Below, one piece after another: positions 32,206 to 40,138 of a stretch of DNA of 40,138 nt; the first letter of the stretch is position 1; each line of letters starts with the position of its first letter. The position numbers and the translations under genes were made by a program. This DNA comes from Ganoderma boninense (taxonomy: Eukaryota > Basidiomycota > Agaricomycetes > Polyporales > Polyporaceae): the NCBI GenBank assembly GCA_002900995.3, contig CM035304.1:4246686-4286823 (forward strand). Direction: 5' to 3'. The notes beneath the pieces were generated by a model, which saw nothing but the letters and a program-made list of their open reading frames with translations, searched no databases and was not told the DNA's origin.

Positions 32206-35200
32206 ATGGAACCCCCTACCCACCCCTCAGAAAGCGGGCATGTATCCCTGCCGCCGCCGGCGACGGCACATGGCAATGCGCTACCAGAAGCCAACACGTC
32301 GCCCAACCCGCTCTCGGAGGGCGGTGCCCCGCTTCGTCCTCCGCCGCAGGACGGCGCTACGCGTAATCCAGACTGTCAACCCGACCGTTTCACCGGCAGG
32401 TTCGGTAACGTACCGCAGGTCATCGGGGCGAAACGGGAGGTTGAAGGCACCTATGCTCACCACATAGACAACGGCAAAGCGAGACGATCGGGCAGGCTCG
32501 TAAGTCTCAGTCCCAATCGCAATTTTTCGGGTCGAACTGTGCTCATATAGTGTGTAGCTGCATCCCCCTCCACACCAGCTGAGCCAGAAGTACGAGGTAC
32601 GTGCCGTTCAGACCAGTGTTACGGTTTAAAGAGCATCACTCATACAAATGTGCCTTGCTCAGCGAGAGATCAAACCGCCACGAAAGAAGCACCTGCAAGC
32701 TTTAATGGAGCGTCCTGCTAGTCAAGTTCCGACGCAACCTGTACGTTCTTATTGGCGTTATACGGTCTTTTGTCTCATGCGATCCCGGATCAGCAGCCCG
32801 TCTTCCACCCACAGCCTGTAAGTTCTTTGAATAGCCTCTGGATTAAAACTGGGTATTCACCGCTTATGATCAGCGTCCAAGTGGCCCAACAACGACTGAT
32901 CGAAGAAATTTGCCCAACACCTTCGGTGCTTCTGGCAATTCTCTTTCTTTCTCATTGGCCGTTCCATACGTGCAACCTACCGCGGGTGAGACATCGACAC
33001 TTCAGGTATGACCTGTCTTACCCTTGCTATGAAAGTTTTTTCTGACTTAAATCTGCTGGTCGATTAGCAGGGCGGCGAAGATGGAAGTTCGGCAGATAAA
33101 GCGGACGCATTGCCAGTCGAGAACGTACACCCAGAGGTGATAGCGGCAGTGAAGAGCGCGACATACCATTGGGTTGGTCACGATACGATCATAGTAAGTT
33201 TCACCCACTTTGTGTCACGATTCTTCAGCATTGAGCGTGACACATGGATCTAGGACGACATCATAGCAAGCCAGATGTGGCTGAAGTTTACAGAGGACGA
33301 GCGAAGACGTGTTTTGGAATTCTACAACCAATCCAGAGTCGGCGACACGGTCGAGCGTGGACGAGAACCCTCAGCGCATCAGCCACTCGTCCTCGATATG
33401 GATGAAGACTATATCATCCCGACGTCTAGGGGAACATCTGCTACAGGACTAGCAGAATTGGCGCAAGGATCGACAGAGAACTCTAGCCGCGTGCAAGACT
33501 TAACTTACCTCCCAGGCGGCGCATTCGGCGCTGCATGGGATGTGCCATGGACCGCTGAACCCGCCGTCACCTCCAACCTCGTGGCGACCTTCTCTCAAAA
33601 AGAGCCATCTGTTGAGACCTCCATTGGAATGTCTAGCTCGGTACACGTTGAGCCGCAGCGACCATATACAGACGCGTTGGCCTTCGCGCAAGACGGAGCT
33701 TCAGGTTCTACGGCCCTGTCAGCATTCGCGCAAGGCGAGGTCCCCAGCTCCGTGCACACCCAACCCTCAAAAGGCGGAACTCCCACCTCCATGCACACTC
33801 AGCCGCTACATATGGACCCGTCGATCTTCCCGCAAGGTAGCATCGCAAGCTCTATGCACGCCTCCCCACAACCATACGTCGATCCTTCTCCGTCGGGACA
33901 CAGCGGGCACGTCCAGCCCTCCCAGCCGCGCGCGGGCGCGTCGGTCTTCGCGCAGGGTGGCGCCTCGAGCTCCATTCACGCACCATCGCGAGCTGGTGTC
34001 GCAAGCTCCATGTACGCCTCCCCGCAATCACACATGGATCCTTCTCCCTTCGCACAAGGCGGGACCTCAAGCAGCGGGCACGTCCAGCCCTCCCAGCCGC
34101 GCGCGGGCGCGTCGGTCTTCGCACAGGGCGGCGCCTCGAGCTCCATGCACGCACCATCGCAAGCTGGTGTCACAAGCTCCATGTACGCCTCCCCGCAATC
34201 ATACGTCGATCCTTCTCCCTTCGCACAAGGCGGGACCTCAAGCAGCGGGCACGTCCAGCCCTCCCAGCTACGCGCGGGCACGGCGGCCTTCGCGCGGGGG
34301 GAGAACTCCTGCTCCATCCCAAAATCGCCACGACCGTGCACGGACCAGTCGACCTTTGTGCAAGGCGGACCACTAGCTTGGGGCATCCATGGAGACTGTG
34401 GTTGGGAGCACACGCCACGCTCCCAAGCAGTCTTACACCCTTCATCTGTTCACTCTCCTGCACCTCTGAAACCTGTCAATACATCGACGATCACGTTGAG
34501 CTCATCCCCAGGTCAGCGCGCGGGTGGAGAGCAACAGGTCATGGAAACTACGCAGCGCGCTTCGCCTCCAAAGGCTGCAGCGCAGCATCATTATGATTGG
34601 TCTCTTCCGTTCGAAGAAGATCTTGTGAGTGATGCCTTATTTTCGCATTTGAGACGTCTTACAAACATGCAGTATAGGATCTCGGACCGACTCCCGACAA
34701 GGGCAAGGTATGTCTGGTGCTATGTTGGACTTTTAAGATCTCACACGTATTTTGTCCAGAGCCGAGCCATGGATGTCGATGTTTCCGCCACGAGTTCTAG
34801 TCCAGATGAGATGGTATTTGAGGAACCAAACGATGAGCCACAGCTTCGCCCACGCTTGTCGTTCATGGTGAGCTATTTTGAGGTCATTCGTTATGTACGA
34901 TCTGACCCTCCAGCAGGATGGTCCTCACGGCGATCTATCGGGATATATGAACCCCAACTCGACCTTGCTCTTCGCCCAGCAGATACAGGGTCTTACTTCT
35001 GCGATTGAAGATCAGACACAGGAGTTCAGGGACTTCCGGGATCAATTGGAGCCACTCCTCAACACCCAGGAGGCGTCGACCGATTCACCCTCTCCGCCGC
35101 TGGAAGCTCGTGCGCCGACCAGCGGGAGCGTGCGGGAGCGTAAGCTTCGAAACTCATCTTCACGGACTCGTAAGCGTCAGCGCCGGATCGAGAAGAAGGT

Positions 35201-36255
35201 CGCTCGTCTTCGAGGCACGAAATCTAGCTCCTGCGCCGCTTTTAATGAGGACGAGACTACGCTGAACGACGAGACGTCGAGTGAAGACCTGAATCGGCTC
35301 AGGGTATGTAAAAACTTAACGCTGTTGAAGTTGACACTTATGCATATGTGTAAACTCTCAGGCTCGCATGCGACGTACCTTCAATGAGTTGTTGCATATC
35401 ACCGACTGGGACGACGTTCACCATCTTTACCCACCTCTCACCCAAGACGAGCTGGCCTTATATAAGGCCAGAGACGCGAGTATCGTACCCACAGCGACGA
35501 ACTTTCGCATCGACTTCTACCACGGTTGGAAGAAGCCCTTCAACAAAGAGGCACGCGAGGTTTTCATCGACCGGTACCTTGAACGCGTTCAGAACGGCGC
35601 CTATGCAAAAAACCCCACTCCCCCTGCGTTACTGACTCGAGACTTTATCGGCGAGATTCTAGATAAGCAGATGCCAAATTACCGGCAGAAGTGGAGACGT
35701 GCGAAGACTCCACTGTCGGCTGAGAAGAAGGCAAAAACCGCTCGGGCAGCTTGCCAGCGTTCTCGCAAGAGAACGGTGAGATTGGCCTGATTTGTCTCGA
35801 TGATGCTATGATTCCGCCCTCATGCTGACTACTTGTTCTAGCTGCACGAATCTCGAGAGGCGCTTCTTCTGAGGCGAGGTTACCCCCGTCACGTCAGGTT
35901 CTTCAAACTCCTCGAACCCGCCAACATGAGTGGCGATGAAACGGATGGCGACACCAAGACACATCCTCCAAAGTGGCGCATCCTCATTGCTCGATGGCAG
36001 AGTGCCGAGCTGAAGAACTTCCTATGGGAGATTGATCGTATGTATCGGGATGACTGGGGTCACCCTGCGCACAAGAGAGCCACAGGTGGCAACCCTCCCC
36101 GCGATCGAGTGCATCGCGGGGACTGCCATGAAGACGGCGTCGCTCCGATAGGTCTGTGGAAGAACTGTTATGACGAGACGTGGCTGAAGGCACAGGCACC
36201 TCATGTGGTACGCGAGCTCGAGATCATGGAGGAAGACTACGATTTCAAGTTGTGA
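32206..36255 (+). CDS. Large 12-exon protein of unknown function with internal repeats
   Basis: Exons 32206-32499, 32558-32596, 32663-32740, 32794-32817, 32874-33005, 33068-33193, 33254-34624, 34673-34707, 34762-34867, 34914-35303, 35362-35775 and 35842-36255 give 3423 bp, or 1140 aa. Ten of eleven introns are phase 0 and one exon is only 24 bp. The N-terminal third is Pro/Gln/Ser-rich. The long exon 7 holds three 57-residue repeats. Then comes a helical part, a basic stretch (RTRKRQRRIEKKVARLR, a likely nuclear signal), and a conserved-looking C-terminal region of about 270 residues beginning FNELLHITDWDDVHHLYP and including RWQSAELKNFLWEIDRMY and GLWKNCYDETWL. I recall similar C-terminal regions in many uncharacterised mushroom proteins. 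A nuclear role is inferred only from the basic stretch. The intron at 34708-34761 needs a GAG acceptor to hold frame. Confidence 0.85.
33850..34300 (+). repeat. 171-bp coding repeats in exon 7 of the large gene
   Basis: The block GTCCAGCCCTCCCAG recurs at 33911, 34082 and 34253, an exact 171-bp period (57 codons), so the reading frame is kept. Each unit encodes HVQPSQxRAG, (V/A)FAxG, SSMYASPQ and DPSPFAQGG segments. Near-identical units suggest recent expansion or homogenisation. Confidence 0.9.
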
Positions 36256-36889
36256 ATCTCCTCCTAGGCTTTATTTCCGTTCATAACCTGTAAAATATTT
36301 TGTTACCCCCACTATCTTCCAACGCTGGTTCGTTCCTGGGATGACTTGTACCCCGCTGGGGACTATATTCCAATTACCATCTTAACAGTCGCACTCGAGA
36401 GCTTCCCTCCGTTCCACTCCGCTCTACATCCTTGATATTCATCAGGCTTGGCGCATGTCATTATCTTCACTCTGCGGCTTCAAGATCACTTGGCTAAATT
36501 TTGGGATGTCTGTCGAGAGCAGGTGGAAACGCCCTGGAAAGCGCTCTTCCGAGCGGTCAGCGCTTAACGTATACCAGACGAAGTTTGCGAAGCTGGTTTT
36601 CTGTGCTTGCCCTCATCGCTGACCTTCATCACTTTGCCTTGTCTCCGAGCTCGCTCCTCTCCCACTCACGCCTCATTATTACTCCTGATACAGTGTCGGA
36701 GGCGTGTGGTGCTCCAAAAATGAAACATGACCCAACAAAGGGCCATTGTCTCGATGAGGGGTGGCGAGTTTATATAGACTGACGAGATTGTGAGTGGCAG
36801 CTTCATCCCTTCTTGTCTTCCCTTCATATCTGCCTCCCAAGCCGAGCCACTCTTGCTATCCAAGCATCTCTCCCGCATCCACGCCCGAC
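36256..36889. promoter_or_regulatory. Intergenic region with TATA-like box
   Basis: A 634-bp gap with the 3' end of the large gene and the promoter of the next. TATATAG at 36771-36777 lies 113 bp before the next start codon, a usual distance for fungi. No coding frame can be supported. Confidence 0.45.
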
Positions 36890-38037
36890 ATGCAGAACGT
36901 CAACGACCTTGTCTCTACCCTCGATACCCAGGTGGTTCGGTACGTCGTAGTCTAGTGGTGTTGTTTGCCACTCAGCTGATACCGTTTCACATCAGCGTGT
37001 TGGACTCTTCCAACTTTTCCGATTCCCCCACGACATGGGGGAACGAGGTCGACGAGATCTTATCCGATATTCATGCGTCCGCGGTGCGCAAGGCGAAGGA
37101 GGACGTTCGTGTTGCGGCTCGCCACTTCCGTACTCAGCATCGGACGACTAGCCTTGTATTCCATGTAAAGGATTTCGCTAGTCGGACTAACACGATCCGT
37201 CTCATGCTCAGTACGGTACGGGTTATGTTCTGACCGTCGTACCATGTTGAGCCTCATGCGAACTCCCAAATAGGTGGACCTTCTTACTCTCGCCTCGCCT
37301 CGTGTACCTCTGCTGGACCCCCAAGAGCAGAGTCGTATTCGCATGGACATGCCCGCCCTCCATAACATGGTGCGTTCCATCTCGAGGAGGTTCTCCTGCT
37401 GGCAGGACGACGTCGAGGATACCATTGATACGTTCTGCATCCTGGAGGAGTCGGAGGTACGTCGCCTTGTTTGAAATCTGTGTTGTCTATCCATTGAAGC
37501 CCATTTGTAGCAGAGTTTGGAAACCCTGCTCGCTTCGCTGTCGGATACCATCCCGCATGTGTTTCTCGATCAAGGCAGGGATCTTACCGATCAGTTGGTA
37601 CGTCTCTGGGCCGAACGCAGGACCATAGTAGACCGAGCCACCAGTTCCGCTCCCGACAGCCACGAGCTTCGAACACTCATGGATCGTCTGAACAATCAAT
37701 GCGAGGTCCAGGAAATCCTCATCAAGTCCTTCGCGGTGAGTACGCGTGACAACGGACGTCATCCTCATGGTGCTGAGATCGTGCTGCAGGGCTTGATTAC
37801 TCGAATCAACAACGTTCCACCCTTTCGCATCCTCGACCACTACTTCACTCCCCGCGAGTTAATTCAGGCGGATTCGGTTTACAGGAATCTGTGCGTTGGC
37901 TGCGTCAACCTCAACCAGGTGAGTTGTCGAGACAGCGTTTGCACGTGGATTGCTGCTCATGCTTCGTGCAGGACATAATGAATGTGGAGGGCGTGTTGGA
38001 CCGCCTCATCGACGCTGTACACCCTTCCCACGAGTAG
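36890..38037 (+). CDS. Helical protein of unknown function
   Basis: Six exons (36890-36939, 36996-37215, 37274-37456, 37511-37735, 37790-37918, 37972-38037) give 873 bp, or 290 aa, in frame. The protein looks almost wholly helical: MQNVNDLVSTLDTQVVRVLD at the start, ISRRFSCWQDDVEDTIDTF midway, then LRTLMDRLNNQCEVQEIL and DIMNVEGVLDRLIDAV at the end. No signal peptide or membrane segment. Its style recalls the helical region of the minus-strand membrane protein at 22139-23400, but I could not align them convincingly. Intron 4 (54 bp) is also open if read through. Function unknown. Confidence 0.8.
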
Positions 38038-38478
38038 TTCCACAACGTCGTGGACTTATCTGGTGCGATAACGTCGCGGTCAGAGCCCCCCGCCCCCTCT
38101 CAACGTCCTCGCTGCCTCGATCATCGTCGTCCGCGGCCTTTCTACTCTCTGCATCTCTTCTCTCACATGTATTTCTTTTGCTACTGTACCTTGCTGGGTC
38201 CCTTCGCGACCTTCTGTGGGCTGGGCCCCTCATGCTGGTTCGCTGTCGCTCCTTGCATCGCACACGCTTGCGTACTCTCCACAATCATTGTATTACCACT
38301 TCCCCGTTGTACTCTTGATACGTCACTCCTTGGCCTCAGTTTTCCGCATCGCCCCAGCCTGTAGATCCGACCATCGTTAATGACTCAATATATGCTCTGT
38401 ACCTGTTCCAAATTTTTGCGCGCCGTTCTTCGTCTGCTTCGCGTACTGGCTGGTTGTATGTCCATGAGCTTCCGTTTC
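38038..38478. other. Intergenic between helical gene and repeat copy 2
   Basis: It holds the 3' region of the gene just upstream and ends where similarity to the repeat element begins. Pyrimidine-rich frames here have no protein character. Confidence 0.4.
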
Positions 38479-40138
38479 TGCCTCCCTGGTTTACGCTCTC
38501 CTTGTCCCGTTCCTCATGTGTCGCGCCTCGCCGAGTCCGTCCCACACGCATCGCTCTGGTCCACGTCGTTTTGCTCCCCGTTCCCGCGTCCACCGTGCTC
38601 CGCATCCCTCCAGGTCGTACCCCCGCATCCTGCAGCGCGCGCGCCGCGCGTTCCTCATGTGTCGCGCCTCGCCGAGTCCGTCCCACACGCATCGCTCCGG
38701 TCCACGTCGCTTTACTTCCCTCCCGCATCGCCCGTGCTCTTCGCATCCCTCCAGGTCGTACCCCGCAACCTGCAGCGCGCGCGCGCGCGTTCCTCATGTG
38801 TCGCGCCTCGCCGAGTCCGTCCCACACGCATCGCTCTGGTCCACGTCGTTTTGCTCCCCTCCCGCGTCACCGTGCTCTCGCATCCCTCCAGGTCGTACCC
38901 CCCGCATCCTGCAGCGCGCGCGCGCGCGTTCCTCATGTGTCGCGCCTCGCCGAGTCGTCCCACACGCATCGCTCCGGTCACGCACGTCGCTCGCATTCCG
39001 TCCTTCCGCGCCGCTCCTGCTATTCCTTCCGCACCGCCCTCCTCTCGCATTCTCGTCCTAGTCCCGCGTCCTGCCCGCCAGCCAGCGCGCGTTCTGTGTC
39101 GCACTTCGCCGAGTTCTTCCCCATCGCTACTATCCACGCCGCTCCCGTCCATGCTGCTCCCCCGCTTGCACCGCTCCCCCGCACTCCGCCTCACTCCCTT
39201 CTGTCTCGCGCCCCCCTTCACCTCTCTTGCGGCCTTCCTGCGTCGCAACCCGTTGCGCGTCCTCCTTCATGCGCTTTCTGGGCTCGTACCCGCGCGTGCA
39301 AAACTCCTGGCCTCACCGCTCCCCTACCTCGCCGCTCCGCTCCCTCGTCACTCCCCCTTCCTGCACGCCCTCCCTCGTCTCGCCCTTTCCACACCTTCCT
39401 GCGTCTCTTCCCTTTCACACTTTCCCGTGTTGCTCCCTCTCACTTCCCTCTGCGCACACCACTCTCTCTCCGGACCCTCCTACATTGCTTCCCTTCCCTG
39501 TTGCGTTGACTCTTCCCTGTTGCGTTGACTCGCCCTCCCCCCCTGCCGCGCTTCCCTTTCCCACCTCGTCCGTGCTGTACCTCAGTGTTCCGCAGTCCAA
39601 ACTTGCCGTTCCCCCTGGTTCTTGTGATTTTTTTCGCAACTTTTGCACGTCAGAAAAGGAAACACTTCTAATCCTACGGAAGACAGCCTTACATCCCCCA
39701 GAGATTTAATTCAGAGGGGAACACTTCTCTTCGAGAGAAAAACGCGATGAACGAGTAATCAATTAGCCCTCGCCTTTCCTATCGTCGAGAAGGAAGGGAT
39801 GATGGAACAATGTCAACGCCAGCCACAGTTGGCACTATGGCGCGGAGACGAGTTCTTAAAATGGTAACCTGCACAGCCACTTTCCTCTCGGCAAAAAGTG
39901 GTTCAATGGGCACATGTCCGACAACGCCTTTTTCTCTCGTGAAAAGCCGTGTGTCAGGAGACCCTAGTCATAACATTTCTGCTGAGGAACAGTTTTGAAA
40001 GCTGGAAACCTTTTCCACCGTCGACAGGCCAAAAGAAAAGCCCGTCGCGCATGTTTCCTATCCTCTCAGGACAAATTTTGAGAAAATCCGACAAAAAGGG
40101 CAAACTCGTGCCAGGACTTTTCTACGCCTTTTCTACCA
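38479..40138 (-). repeat. Dispersed repeat element, copy 2 (inverted, cut by window end)
   Basis: Reverse complement of 8638-10117, entering at the GTTTCTGCCTCCCTGGT edge and running off the window within the unique part. It contains four 139-bp-type units (the marker CCCACACGCA at about 38541, 38682, 38821 and 38959; spacings 141, 139, 138), against two and a half in copy 1. Differences from copy 1 are mostly 1-2 bp insertions or deletions. No coding capacity I believe in. Confidence 0.8.

Noticed and set aside
33540..34376. Second plus-strand frame inside exon 7 of the large gene
   Set aside because: It is a shadow of the 171-bp coding repeats; the frame used by the gene connects cleanly to exons on both sides.
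38380..39528. Frames of 350-380 codons on the plus strand near the right end
   Set aside because: These are the same repetitive sequence of the inverted element copy and show no real protein character.

Overview
The window is a fungal nuclear chromosome segment, most likely from a wood-decay basidiomycete (Agaricomycetes, plausibly Polyporales). Genes are compact and mostly split by many 48-79 bp GT...AG introns. They include a secreted cellulose-binding (CBM1) protein, a CACTA-type Tnp2 transposase in the style of mushroom genomes, and several fungal-looking families of unknown function. I rebuilt exon structures by hand from splice signals and from continuity of the reading frame across every junction. 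Where the summed exon length comes to a whole number of codons I treat the model as good, but none has been checked against transcripts or databases.

Left part (1-8.2 kb): a stretch with no recognisable gene, then three minus-strand genes: a CBM1 protein (1849-2830), an RNase H-domain protein (4640-6001) and GDP-L-fucose synthase (6664-8206, eight exons). A repeat element (about 8638-10117) with 139-bp tandem units follows, and then an intact 1173-aa multi-exon CACTA/Tnp2 transposase gene (10304-14089).

Middle part (14.6-23.4 kb): a minus-strand run of membrane-anchored or coiled-coil proteins. Its core is three tandem paralogues (16593-17741, 18065-19187, 19915-21856). Each has an N-terminal membrane anchor, a disordered Ser/Pro-rich middle, and the same C-terminal domain of about 95 residues that I do not recognise. 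All three share intron positions and phases. The third copy carries a 2-bp frameshift inside a GC-rich minisatellite. A coiled-coil gene lies on one side (14605-16199) and a membrane-anchored helical protein on the other (22139-23400).

Right part (24-38 kb): a higher-order minisatellite (24488-25060), two distant paralogues of an unknown family (25248-25891 and 26124-27002), a small acidic-tailed protein (27551-28391), a WD40 protein with a C-terminal membrane segment (29154-30672) divergent from a SUN-domain protein (30842-31924), a 12-exon 1140-aa protein of unknown function (32206-36255), and a helical protein (36890-38037). The window ends in an inverted second copy of the 139-bp-repeat element (about 38479-40138). 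The two inverted copies therefore bracket about 28 kb holding the transposase and the whole lineage-specific-looking gene set, while the conserved metabolic genes lie outside.
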